DNA of 61,738 nucleotides from Gemmatimonadaceae bacterium. Lineage in GTDB: Bacteria > Gemmatimonadota > Gemmatimonadetes > Gemmatimonadales > Gemmatimonadaceae. This document shows, piece by piece, positions 53,201 to 61,469 of this stretch (the stretch's first letter is position 1; each line of letters starts with the position of its first letter). The position numbers and the translations under genes were made by a program. The notes below the pieces were generated by a model that made no database searches, was not told the origin of the DNA, and was given only the letters and a program-made list of their open reading frames with translations. The stretch is taken from contig JADZAN010000004.1 in NCBI GenBank assembly GCA_020852815.1, positions 1 to 61,738 on the forward strand, written 5' to 3'.

Positions 53201-53829
53201 GCGGAGAACGAGTTCCCATCCAACCGCCACAGCCCGGTGTCCGACGCAATCCACGCGCGGCGCGCGTCGTTAGGGTCGATGGCAATCTTGAGGTAGTGCG
53301 CCGCCGCACCGTTGCCGCCGCTGTCGGTCACCAGCCGCGTGAACGACGCCCCGCCGTCCTCCGACCGGAAGAAGCCGATCCCTCCCGGGTACGGGAGCGG
53401 GAGGTCGCCCGTCCCGACATACAGCACGCGCCGGTCGGCGGCCGACCACGCCACCGCCCCCACGGCTCCCACGATGTCGGGAAGCCCCGCTTGTTCCCAG
53501 CGATAGCCACTCGTCCGCGAGATCCACAGCCCGCCCTGCGCCGAACCCGCCGCCAGATGCAACGGGAGCTTCTGCGCCAGCTCGCTGGCCGTGGGCTGGC
53601 GAAACGCGACGCAGCGAATCGCCCCGCCCACGTTGCGCGGACCTAACGGGACCCAGCTGCTCGCATTGGCGTCCGGCGTCGCGGTCACCGCCGCGCGCCG
53701 CGCCGCCTCGGTCACCCCGGACAGCCCGTTCGGGGTCGTCCCGAAGTGGCGCGCGATCTCGCCGGCACGCTCCTCGCGCGCGTCCTCGTCTTCGCGCGGC
53801 GCGAACGGGTCGAAGTCCTGGCCGCTCAT
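50212..53829 (-). CDS. Asp-box beta-propeller protein with CARDB-like domains, in the tail cluster
   Basis: 1205 residues; ATG at 53829 overlaps the preceding stop (ATGA). No signal peptide, so it is not exported by Sec. The first 60 residues are charged. About residues 60-760 are propeller blades with Asp-box motifs: SRTSGYRWEQ, RSEDGGASFTR, RTTDGGATPWTR, THDTGANWHQ, and many 'xxxHPxxPxxxxxG' connecting phrases. Two CARDB-like beta-sandwiches follow (NIVYVQVQNRGHSVANNVDV near 930; NFVYVRVTNRTQQPIPRSVV near 1110). The combination suggests a large adhesive or cargo protein carried by the contractile particle. Unlike the secreted propeller at 8390-11788 it has no leader, which fits export or loading by the tail itself. 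Function is inferred. Confidence 0.72.
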   Translation of the reverse strand: MSGQDFDPFAPREDEDAREERAGEIARHFGTTPNGLSGVTEAARRAAVTATPDANASSWVPLGPRNVGGAIRCVAFRQPTASELAQKLPLHLAAGSAQGGLWISRTSGYRWEQAGLPDIVGAVGAVAWSAADRRVLYVGTGDLPLPYPGGIGFFRSEDGGASFTRLVTDSGGNGAAAHYLKIAIDPNDARRAWIASDTGLWRLDGNSFSAEAITGVAAGSTVTDVALAADPANNNQYFLLVGIQGIGTAIGTWDRRNRRMTGWQVTTAGAVGTPWPAMVGIVRVAWGPTNPVPTAHAIMQDTTPVGAPPAASNRPTPLFTSTNLGVGWASVAGANSPEPGTRIAWYALSLAVNPLNPAMVIAGSTDLFRTTDGGATPWTRIMDWTRYDNGDHAQHADHHATVFEPGSTRVWVCNDGGMSTTDNIGAAAPVWRKRSYGVVAAQLFDITSHATFPGLCGGGMQDNGTFVSYGGPSWYSIDGGDGGAMAWHPTSPYRMYSSWQGSADRVDVSTFSVAAFHIVPLVDLAPPNNQFAPYHETQAIQAPTNFFVRALAAHPTTPDLALYGSTGVLQFTSDGFNIATANTGIPAASNVTTVAFSPDGNHVWGGGDRGEVVHLAGALPSSVGGGVVGPAWTRALTLAGFPITSIAAHPANAAVVAVTTALNGGARGQVHITHDTGANWHQVDTGLPASPYLAAAWDPASQTTLFIGTAAGVYVARDLPAVGSMAPGAGANPTWRTFSQGLPLVPITDLETHAVTQTLRCATLGRGAFEVSLAGVTPAAFQFPPVRLVIRNHAGDDGRPYVAANTLGADPRVGIAARPPVGAAAPAAPPTPAGPVDVTHAIDIRIDSPRYQRSEAWNFGEQIDGAEFDEVLVPDRALVGDQNIVYVQVQNRGHSVANNVDVHLYYADAGNPVAVPAIDAAFNFPGTPGAGSPWTKADKITEGELRPGEPHVVAFRVIPKLEITTNIAFLAIATSGQDALANVPAGAVDAFVRGERRAALHVAGVDRDTILIRDVTSDRGERGGVAWGGRSPDIIVRQAQVPAASLANEFVDLTDAHAGDVAHGGSNFVYVRVTNRTQQPIPRSVVRLFIVPRVALGVPGPDGANWREVIPSATLTNIPAGGWAVAEFPMNFAAGPANDPDPDNAPGQKGIILVAMANVTDAAGTTVLDPFPDLVDITGIDSFWRFFNGGALGNNAAMRALAFQP

Positions 53830-56705
53830 GGCGCCGCTACCACGACGCTCGGCGCCGGCATGTCGAACAGCGTCGCGATGGCCTGCGACAGCTCGAGGTT
53901 GGATGGCTCGTTTGCACCGGCGCTGTGCAGCGCCGCGTCGGCGGCGCTCTCCGTCTCGTCGTCCACCACGCGCAGCCATTTGCGCAGCGCAGGAATCCAC
54001 CCCTGTTGCCGCAGGATCGTCTCGCCAACGCTGGCCCCGTTAGGCACCGGCGCGCCGCCGGTGACGATCTCGCGCCACTCGTCGACCAACCGCCGGTCCA
54101 GCGACCAGTTGCGGAAGGTGCGCGTGACCTTGGTCAGCGACGCCTGCGGGATGGCGCCGCCCCCCTGCAACGTCATGCGATCGAAGCTGTCGACGCGCGC
54201 CTCGATGGCATCGAGCGTGTGCGACGCCGCCCCCATGGCCATGATCGCGCCGAGGTCTCCCGCCAGCTCCATGATCGAGTCGCCGCGATCGCGCGCCGCG
54301 TGCGGGCGCGCCACGAAGGTGTAGCCGCGACCGATCTCGTCGCCTTGCCCCAGCCGCTCGTAGGTCGCGCCGTTAGGCTGCGGCGAGAATGCCGACGAGA
54401 TCACCATCGCCAGGTCGGACTCGATGCGCGTCACGATGCGCACGTTGCCGTTGATGACGACCCGGTCCCCCTCGGCGAAGAAGAAGCGGAACGACGTCCC
54501 GGTCCCGCTCAGCCGGTTCCCGTCTCCCGTCACCGTCCCCGGGCCGCGCACCGTCTCCGACTCGCGCGGGTCGAACGGGGCGGGGCCGAAGCGGTCAAAT
54601 CGCACCGCCTGCGCACGCTTGGGGGCGTGGAAGAGCTTCACGCTGTCGCCGTCGTTGGCCCCCGTGAGCTGCGCGAAGTCGGCGGCCGCGCTGCTCAACA
54701 CCGACTCCGGCGCATCGCCTTCATCCCGCTGCTTGAGGTCGCCCATGTCGGCGAACGTTGCACCTGGCGGGAGGCTCACCGCCTTGTCCTCGGGGATGGC
54801 CAGCGCGCACTGCAGCCCGTTGAAGCCGTGCGAGGCGAAGGCGGCCGGGAGGTACGTCGCCAGCTGCTCGAGCGTCATCGGCGTGATCGGGGCGGGGACG
54901 ATCGTCGGCGCGCTGCCGTCGATCGCCGTCACCACCTCGAGGTGCGTGCGCCGCGAGCGGATGAAGAGCGTTCCCGCCCCCGTCCACCACACCTTGAGCA
55001 GCGGACGCACCCCGCTGGGGAAGTGCGCCTCCTGCACGGTGTCGTCCCGCTGGCCGCGCAGCTCGAAGAGCGACGAACGGTCGAACAGTCGCACATGGTG
55101 CGGGCGCAACGCCGGGAACGGCGCCGGCTTCTCGGGGAGCTTCGCGTCGCGCAACGTGGCCGGAAGCGCGAACAGGAGGATCAGCGCCACGACACCGATG
55201 ATCGCCGAGAAGACGATCCAGAGCACCTTGCCTGCATCCTCGCTCGCCTCGTTCCCGATCAACTCCGCAAAGAGGAGAAGGAGGAGTGCGAGTGCGCCAG
55301 CAATGATGAATGGGAGGGCGAAGATCAACGGCAGCTTGCTACGCCGGCTCTCCCCCCTGAGCGATTGCACCAGCGAGGCGATCGACATCGCGAAGCCGTA
55401 CGCCGCGGGGAGCGCGAAGAGGAGCACCCAGCGCCACCCGGCGCCGATGTCGCCGTCGACGAAGAAGAATGGGAGGGCGAACAGCCCGGTGAACGTCGAG
55501 AAACCCGCTCCGATGAGTCCAGACGTCAACTCTCCCTCTGCCCCGCGCCATGTCTTCCCCGCGGCCAGGATCCCGATCGCCAGCGGCGTGATGCAGTTCA
55601 TCGCCAGCGGGAGAGTGAAAACCTCGAACGCCGCACGCTCTCCCGCGTTTGGGATGCTGGTCTCGAAGACCTTCTTGCCGCGTGCCAGGGCGAACGCCAT
55701 CGGCATCGTTGCCAGCAACGGGAGGATCGCGATCGAGAGGAAGCCCAGCCAGTGCCCGTACCCCCAGTCGTACAGGAGACCGACGCCGGCGTGGTTGAGC
55801 GTGCGATAGCCGTCTCGGAAGAAGTCCGCGTCGGGAGCCGGGAGCGTGAACTTGCTGATCTCCTCCTCGAAGCCGCCCAGCCCCTTTGCCCGTGCCGCTC
55901 CGGATCGGTAGGTCTCATCATACGCGTGCGCGTAGCCGGCAAAGAGCTCGGCGGGGACCTCGTCCACCGTCGGCCACCACGCGCTCCACGGCTGACCCTC
56001 ACGGGGCCCCGGGCGGTTGTAGAAGGCGCGCGCCACCTGGCTGTCGAGCGAGCCCTCCACCTTGTCGTGCCCGAACTTGCGCAGCTCGGTGAGGCGGATG
56101 GCGTTGAACAGCTTCACCGTCTCGCGCGACGGGACATGCCACTCGACGTCGTTGATGAACGGGTGCGCGAGTACGTCGCCGGCAATGTGTGTGACGTGCC
56201 CGAGAATGTACGCCCGGATGCGATTCAGGTCGCGCAGGTAGGCGCGCGCGGCGTCGGCCCCATCTGACGGACGGTCGGTGAGCGCCAGCGACGCGCGACG
56301 GTAGAACTCGAGCGCCATGTCGGTGGAGCGCGAGTTGATCGGCTCGCGATTGCTGTCCGGCGTCCCCTTGTGGAGGGTGTCGAACCAGGTGGCCTGCCCC
56401 GGCGCGACGATCGCCGCCAACCCGGGAATGTCGGGCCCCATGGATCCCATCACCGCATAACGAGAGACCCCCTGCCCGAACCCCGCGGGCCACGCCGGGT
56501 CGCTGGGAAGCGCCGGGTTCACCGCCGGCCGGTCATCACCGTCCGACATGATGATGAAGGTCAGCGACGACAGGCGCAGGACGCGCAGCTCGAGGTCGGT
56601 CAACGGCCCGCTGGCAATCTTCTTCCACAGCAGGCGATCGCGAATGTCGCGCACGCGTTCGCGCGCGAGGAGCATGATCGCCTGGTGCGTGAGGATGGCT
56701 GGCAT
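53826..56705 (-). CDS. Membrane protein with zinc phospholipase C-like N-terminal domain
   Basis: 959 residues; GGGAGG precedes the ATG. The N-terminal 300 residues match the zinc-dependent phospholipase C/S1-P1 nuclease fold: His7 in ILTHQAI, Asp92 in GSMGPDIPG, His112, and the core GHVTHIAGDVLAHPF with His170, His173, Asp177 and His181. About six membrane helices follow (near 318-342, 362-383, 396-416, 424-447, 458-483, 494-516). The C-terminal 440 residues are soluble with FRFFFAEGDRVVINGNVRIVTRIES, a small beta-barrel-like segment, and a helical end. This fusion is unusual. In a tail cluster it could be a lipase effector, a self-membrane anchor for the particle, or an immunity/maturation factor. 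Confidence 0.75.
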   Translation of the reverse strand: MPAILTHQAIMLLARERVRDIRDRLLWKKIASGPLTDLELRVLRLSSLTFIIMSDGDDRPAVNPALPSDPAWPAGFGQGVSRYAVMGSMGPDIPGLAAIVAPGQATWFDTLHKGTPDSNREPINSRSTDMALEFYRRASLALTDRPSDGADAARAYLRDLNRIRAYILGHVTHIAGDVLAHPFINDVEWHVPSRETVKLFNAIRLTELRKFGHDKVEGSLDSQVARAFYNRPGPREGQPWSAWWPTVDEVPAELFAGYAHAYDETYRSGAARAKGLGGFEEEISKFTLPAPDADFFRDGYRTLNHAGVGLLYDWGYGHWLGFLSIAILPLLATMPMAFALARGKKVFETSIPNAGERAAFEVFTLPLAMNCITPLAIGILAAGKTWRGAEGELTSGLIGAGFSTFTGLFALPFFFVDGDIGAGWRWVLLFALPAAYGFAMSIASLVQSLRGESRRSKLPLIFALPFIIAGALALLLLLFAELIGNEASEDAGKVLWIVFSAIIGVVALILLFALPATLRDAKLPEKPAPFPALRPHHVRLFDRSSLFELRGQRDDTVQEAHFPSGVRPLLKVWWTGAGTLFIRSRRTHLEVVTAIDGSAPTIVPAPITPMTLEQLATYLPAAFASHGFNGLQCALAIPEDKAVSLPPGATFADMGDLKQRDEGDAPESVLSSAAADFAQLTGANDGDSVKLFHAPKRAQAVRFDRFGPAPFDPRESETVRGPGTVTGDGNRLSGTGTSFRFFFAEGDRVVINGNVRIVTRIESDLAMVISSAFSPQPNGATYERLGQGDEIGRGYTFVARPHAARDRGDSIMELAGDLGAIMAMGAASHTLDAIEARVDSFDRMTLQGGGAIPQASLTKVTRTFRNWSLDRRLVDEWREIVTGGAPVPNGASVGETILRQQGWIPALRKWLRVVDDETESAADAALHSAGANEPSNLELSQAIATLFDMPAPSVVVAAP

Positions 56706-56717
56706 CGCGCGCCTCCC

Positions 56718-59700
56718 TCAGAAGCCGATGTCGACGGACACGCCCACGCCGAGCCCGTCGGTCGACGGGATCGCCTCCTGCAACCGCTTCAATCCGCCAC
56801 GCAATCCCTCCACGCCATCGTGGATGTCCTGCGCCAGCTGCTGCAACGCGTCGAGCAGCGGACGCAGCATCGGTTCCACATCGAGGGCGCGCAACTGCTG
56901 GATGATGGCATCGAACAACTCCGACGCCGGTGCGAGGATGCGCTGCGCACTTAGTGTCCCTGGTGACTCCGGCGTCCCGATGAGTCGCGCGATGAGCCCC
57001 TTGAGCGCGTCGAGGATGCTGCGCACCGCCGCCAGCGGGTCGAAGGCCTGAAGTTCCTGCTTGAGCGTGGTGAAGGCGCCCAGCGTGGGGGCGAGCAGCG
57101 TTGCCGGGTCGAGCGCCAGGACTTGCTGCTTTCCCGCGTTGATCACGTCCTTCACTCCCTGCGTGAGTCGCACGAGGTCGAGCGAGCGCAGGAGGGCGAT
57201 GAGGTCGTCGATGGCCTGCTTGACGGGATCGACGACCGAGGCGAGCAACGCCGTCGCGCGAGCGCGCACCGCGGTGAAGATGGGGACGACGATCGCCGCC
57301 AGGCGCTGCGGACTCGCCACCTCAAGCACTTCCGTGAGGATCGCGCCAATGCCATCTCCCACGCGCTTGATCCCCAACTGCCGAAGGAAGCCAAGCAACT
57401 GGTCACGGAGACGGGCGATGGGCTTCGCGGCCGCCGTGATCGCCGCCGCGGTGACGTCGACCCGCGACAGCTCCAGCTGCAAGAGCGCCGCCGCCGGCGC
57501 GTGCGCCGCCCCCAGGTCGGTGGAGAAGCGTGTGCGGTTCTCCTCGAGCGCGCCAAAGCCGCCGTCGCTCCCGCGCCGCGTCACCGCGCCGTCGAGCGAG
57601 AGGCGAATCGGCGACCCCGCGGGGAGCGCAGCGAGCGCCGTCGCCATGTCGCGCAGCCCACGCGTCACGGCAACGGTCGTCGCGCCAAGCTCGATCGCCG
57701 CCGTCGTCGCGATCGCGTCGTCCACCGCGCTCCCGATCTCCCGCGCGCGCGCGGTGAGTCGCGGCGTCACGCCACCGTCTTTCCCGCTCATCGCATCGAA
57801 GACGGTCGCCCAGCTCGTGGGGCGGCGCCGGCTCCCGTCGCCGCTCAGCAGCGCGCTCACCACCACGCTCCCCCAGGCTCCCATCGTCGCCGAGTCGAGG
57901 CGCGCCAGCTCCACCTTCGCCACGTCGAAGCCGTTGGCGATCATCGGCTCCAGGCGCGACGGATCGAGGAGGTTGATGAGGCGCACGGCCTCGCGCTCCA
58001 GGTCGCCTAACGACTTGGACGCCACCTCGAGCTTGAGCGTTGTGATCACCGCCTCGCGCACCTCCACCACGCGCGCCTGCAGCGGGGCAATGAGCGCATC
58101 CGGGTTCAGCGCGTCGAGCTTGGACGCCGCCTCGGCAATCACTGCGCTCACCGGCGCCAGCGCCGCCGCCGGATCCACGCCATCCAGTCGCCCCTTGAGC
58201 GACGCCAGCGCCTCGTCGACCGGTGCCAGCACTCCTGACAGATCGAGCCGGGCCGCCTGGTCGCGCACCGGCGCCAGCTCGGCGTCGATTGCCGGGGCGA
58301 GCTTCGTGGGATGCAGGGCATCGAGTTCGGTGAGCAGCGATTCCAGCGCCCCCTGCACCTCGGCCATCGCCGACTCCACCGGCTGGGCAAAGGGAAGCGT
58401 CCCATCTTCCTGCAGCTCGAACCAAGACTCCACTTCGCTCGCCGCCGCATCGATGTTGAGCGAGCGAATCGGCTCAACCAATGCGTCGAACTCCGCCTTG
58501 ATGTCGTCAGGCAGGAGGACGACGGGGACCGCTTCCAGCACCGATGCCGTCGTCTCGATGGCATCTTCGGCGGTGTTGAAGTACGGCGCCACCGCCGCCT
58601 TCTCCATCACCGCGGCCACCTCGCGCAGCTTCTCCTGCAGCTCGCCGACCGCGCGATCCACGCCGAGTTGTTGCACGAAGGCCGCCGCATCGCCAACGAG
58701 CGATTGCAGCGCGGCCATCGCCGCGTTCACCGCCGTCTCGGCGGCATCGAGCGCGGTCGTCGCCGAGCTGGCCGCCGTCCCCAGCCCCGACTCGATGGCG
58801 GCGATCGCATCGCCCATCGCCTGCATCGCCGCGCGAATCGGTGCGGTCGCCGCGTTGATCGCGTCGGCGAGTTCGCCAGTGGGGAGCGCTTCCACCAGCG
58901 CCGTGACCTGTCGCGTTGCCTGGTCGGCCGCATGTACCAACTGGTCGCTGAGCTGCTGCAGTTCGTGAATAGGGGCGGATACCTTCTCCATCAACCCGGC
59001 CACCGGTGCCCCAACCTTCGCGACGTCGAGCGACTCGATCTTGGTCGCGAGCCCCTGCACCTCCCGCTCCACCATGCGCAGCACGGCGTCGAAGGAGTCG
59101 GCGGGCGCCGGCGGGAGCGGAATGGTCAGCGCTGGCATGAGTCGGTCGACCATGGCTCCCACCGAGCGCCCCGCCGCGACGAGGTCCACTCCCTGCGCAT
59201 CGGCCAGGCCAGCGCGCACCTCGGCGAGAATGTTGTCGAGGTCGGCGTGCAGCAGCGTCGACTCGGCAAAGGCGAAGCGTCGGGCTACCGACTCGCGCGC
59301 CAGGTCGACGCGCGCCAGCGCATCGCGCCCCGCGCGCTCCGCTTCGTCCATCACCGACGCATCGCTCGCGGCGGCTCGCAAACGATCGACTGCATAGTCG
59401 AGCGACGCCTGCACCATCTGCAGCTCGGTGAGCGTCTCGTCACGCGAGAGCTGCGCGCGCAGGAGGCGCGCGAGTCGCTCACCCTCGGCCAGTGCACTCT
59501 CCACGCGCATGAGCCCGCCCAGCGCACGCAGGATCGCCAGCGCTGCCGGGAGGAGCGCCTTGAAATCATCGATGTACTTCGTGTCGCCCCCGAGCAGCGA
59601 CATGATGCGAGTCAGGAGTCCCATCACCTGACGACCCTGCGGCGAGGCGCCGAGCGTTGCCGAGAGCTGTTCGAGCAGCAGGTCCACGCGCGACCCGCCG

Positions 59701-60110
59701 TTGGCCGATATCGCTGTCTTCGCCTGGTCCAGGACGCCACGCACCGCCGTGTCGATGCTGCGAAGGTCGACCTCCTCGAGGAGGGCGACGAGCGACTCGA
59801 CCTGCCTGACGATGGCGCCGGGATCGGGGAGCCCGAGGGGTGAGGCGGCGAGTTCGGAGGCGATGCGCTCGGCGACGCGGGCAAGTGACGAGAGGTCTAT
59901 CGATGCGGAACTCGCGATGTCGCGTACGCCGTTGGCGTCGACGGGAGTGGAGACGCCGCCGAGGGACGCGTTGGCCCCGCGGAGATCGGTCGTGAACGTC
60001 GACACGATCTCCGACGCGTTGAGCCGCGTGCGGAGTTCCAGCAGGGACAAGGGCGCGCCTCGGGGGAGAACCGAGGGGAGATCATGTCCGCGGGCGCGCG
60101 GCGTGCGCAT
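56718..60110 (-). CDS. Long helical repeat protein, first gene of the tail cluster
   Basis: 1130 residues, almost wholly amphipathic helix and Ala/Leu-rich. No signal peptide. A unit of about 22-24 residues recurs, with a start like LDPxxLLAPL: ALHPTKLAPAIDAELAPV, LDLSGVLAPVDEALASL, VDPAAALAPVSAVIAEA, LNPDALIAPLQARVVEV, LDPATLLAPTLGAFTTL and LDVEPMLRPLLDALQQL. Apolipoprotein-like and tape-measure-like proteins share this look. At 0.15 nm per residue a fully helical rod would be about 170 nm, so a tape measure is possible, yet the gene lies far from sheath and tube. Starting 13 bases before the membrane phospholipase gene, it may instead act with that protein at a membrane. No family is recognised. 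Confidence 0.6.
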   Translation of the reverse strand: MRTPRARGHDLPSVLPRGAPLSLLELRTRLNASEIVSTFTTDLRGANASLGGVSTPVDANGVRDIASSASIDLSSLARVAERIASELAASPLGLPDPGAIVRQVESLVALLEEVDLRSIDTAVRGVLDQAKTAISANGGSRVDLLLEQLSATLGASPQGRQVMGLLTRIMSLLGGDTKYIDDFKALLPAALAILRALGGLMRVESALAEGERLARLLRAQLSRDETLTELQMVQASLDYAVDRLRAAASDASVMDEAERAGRDALARVDLARESVARRFAFAESTLLHADLDNILAEVRAGLADAQGVDLVAAGRSVGAMVDRLMPALTIPLPPAPADSFDAVLRMVEREVQGLATKIESLDVAKVGAPVAGLMEKVSAPIHELQQLSDQLVHAADQATRQVTALVEALPTGELADAINAATAPIRAAMQAMGDAIAAIESGLGTAASSATTALDAAETAVNAAMAALQSLVGDAAAFVQQLGVDRAVGELQEKLREVAAVMEKAAVAPYFNTAEDAIETTASVLEAVPVVLLPDDIKAEFDALVEPIRSLNIDAAASEVESWFELQEDGTLPFAQPVESAMAEVQGALESLLTELDALHPTKLAPAIDAELAPVRDQAARLDLSGVLAPVDEALASLKGRLDGVDPAAALAPVSAVIAEAASKLDALNPDALIAPLQARVVEVREAVITTLKLEVASKSLGDLEREAVRLINLLDPSRLEPMIANGFDVAKVELARLDSATMGAWGSVVVSALLSGDGSRRRPTSWATVFDAMSGKDGGVTPRLTARAREIGSAVDDAIATTAAIELGATTVAVTRGLRDMATALAALPAGSPIRLSLDGAVTRRGSDGGFGALEENRTRFSTDLGAAHAPAAALLQLELSRVDVTAAAITAAAKPIARLRDQLLGFLRQLGIKRVGDGIGAILTEVLEVASPQRLAAIVVPIFTAVRARATALLASVVDPVKQAIDDLIALLRSLDLVRLTQGVKDVINAGKQQVLALDPATLLAPTLGAFTTLKQELQAFDPLAAVRSILDALKGLIARLIGTPESPGTLSAQRILAPASELFDAIIQQLRALDVEPMLRPLLDALQQLAQDIHDGVEGLRGGLKRLQEAIPSTDGLGVGVSVDIGF

Positions 60111-60320
60111 GAGCCTTTCGGTTCAATAGGGGACCAGCGTGGGGCACGAATGTGCGACACGTCACAGGTGCGTCGCGCGTCGAATGGTCGAGCCTGTCTT
60201 GCATTATCGATGTAGTGCGCATGTGGCCCGCATGCCACACGGTGGACAGCGTCGCGCGCGCCGCGTATGCTCGCTGCCCGGTGGTTGGACCCGCAACGCC
60301 CCTCACGCTGCGACCGTCAG
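60111..60320. other. Divergent control region between tail cluster and LuxR-type gene
   Basis: 210 bases, less GC-rich than its surroundings, between divergent starts. It holds GATAAT on the minus strand (60203-60208), a possible -10 for the cluster, without a convincing -35 at the normal distance. The short inverted words GCGCATGTGG and CCGCATGCC (60217-60236) could be part of an operator. This is the only sizeable region from which the cluster could be transcribed. Confidence 0.4.
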
Positions 60321-61010
60321 ATGCAACACCGCTCTCCCTTCCCCGACCCGCTCCCCGACCCCTGCCGTGCTTCCGCGCCGGTGGGAGTGCTGGTGATCTC
60401 GCCCATTCGCCTGTTGCGCGATGGGATCGTGGAGCTGCTCGCGCGCCGGCCGTCGGCGCCGCTGCTGCAGGTGGCCGCCACGGGTGACCAGGCGTTAGGC
60501 GCGCTGGACGATGGCGTGGCCTACGTGGCACTGCTCGACGCCGGGATGGTCGACGCTCACGCGCTCGCGCGGCGCCTGGAGCGGCATTCAGCGGTGCGGG
60601 CCGTGATTGCGATCGCCGTTTCGCCTGACGACGTGGCGTCGCAGGTGACGCTCGCCGAGTGCGGGGTGCGCGGCTATGTGTCGCACGACGGGTCGATGGA
60701 GGAGCTGCTGGCTGCCACTGACGCGGCGCTGCGCGGCGAGTTGCACTGTCCGCCGAGGCTCGCCGCGGCGCTGGCGCGGCGCCTGGCCACCGTGCGCGCC
60801 GGCCAGGCGGAGGGCGTGGGCGCGCTGAGCCATCGCGAGCGCGAGATCGTGCAGCTGGTCGACTCCGGGATGTCGAACAAGGAGATCGCCAGCCGCCTGC
60901 ACATCGAGATGGCGACGGTGAAGAACCACATGCATCACATCCTGCACAAGCTCGGCGTACACCGGCGTGGCGAGGCGGCGGCGGCGTTGCGGCGGTGGAA
61001 GACCGCCTGA
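60321..61010 (+). CDS. LuxR/NarL-type response regulator with degenerate receiver
   Basis: 229 residues from the ATG at 60321 (an ATG at 60267 and a GTG at 60379 are alternatives; none has a clear ribosome binding site). The receiver-like domain starts PVGVLVISPIRLLRDGIVELL: the acidic pair that binds Mg in true receivers is replaced by Ser-Pro, although an Asp remains at the phosphorylation position (VALLDAGM). The C-terminal DNA-binding domain is complete: ALSHREREIVQLVDSGMSNKEIASRLHIEMATVKNHMHHILHKLGV. So it probably works without standard phosphorylation. Being divergent from the tail cluster, it is the best candidate for its regulator. Confidence 0.85.
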   Translation: MQHRSPFPDPLPDPCRASAPVGVLVISPIRLLRDGIVELLARRPSAPLLQVAATGDQALGALDDGVAYVALLDAGMVDAHALARRLERHSAVRAVIAIAVSPDDVASQVTLAECGVRGYVSHDGSMEELLAATDAALRGELHCPPRLAAALARRLATVRAGQAEGVGALSHREREIVQLVDSGMSNKEIASRLHIEMATVKNHMHHILHKLGVHRRGEAAAALRRWKTA

Positions 61011-61121
61011 ACCGCAGCGACCGCCGGATGGACGGGGTGCTGAACCCCTAACCATCCCAAGGATTCATGCGGCGCGCTCCCGGGGCGCGTAACCGTTGCC
61101 TGTTCACACCCCCCATGTGGG

Positions 61122-61469
61122 ATGGCCACAGGCACCGTCGTGCTGCACCCTGCTCCGCCGCTGCTGCGGGACCTCGTGTACCGCCTCCTCGAGCCTGGCT
61201 ACGAGGTGGTGGACATCGCCGAGTGGCGTGCCCGTCAGGCGCAACGTCCCGGGGCGGCTGCCCCAATCGCCGACGACGTTCATCTCGTGGTCGCGCCTTC
61301 CGGCGCGCGCCCTGAGGATGCGGCGTTGCTCGCCCGGTCCACGAGCTTTCCCACTGTCATCATTCTCGGTGGCAATGGGCGCTGGGGGGTGCGGGTCGAG
61401 GGCGGTGCGGTGCAGCGCGTGCTCGTCGAGGTCACGCCGGAGGCGTTGCGCGGGCTGGTGCGGGGGTGA
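61122..61469 (+). CDS. Small stand-alone receiver-like protein (degenerate)
   Basis: 115 residues, 111 bases after the LuxR-type gene on the same strand. The layout of a receiver can be traced: strand-helix GTVVLHPAPPLLRDLVYRLLE, strand YEVVDIAEW, DDVHLVVAPSG at the phosphoacceptor strand, FPTVIILGGNG and a last strand-helix VQRVLVEVTPEALRGLV. None of the catalytic Asp or Lys residues is kept. It may titrate or partner the neighbouring regulator. A genuine gene by codon pattern, but the assignment is tentative. Confidence 0.5.
   Translation: MATGTVVLHPAPPLLRDLVYRLLEPGYEVVDIAEWRARQAQRPGAAAPIADDVHLVVAPSGARPEDAALLARSTSFPTVIILGGNGRWGVRVEGGAVQRVLVEVTPEALRGLVRG

Noticed and set aside
33310-60110. 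A prophage
   Set aside because: No head, portal, terminase, integrase, replication, holin or endolysin gene, no att-like repeats at the borders, and base composition like the surroundings.
33310-60110. A type VI secretion system
   Set aside because: Sheath is a single protein and not a TssB/TssC pair, hub and spike are separate genes, and TssJ, TssL, TssM and ClpV are absent.
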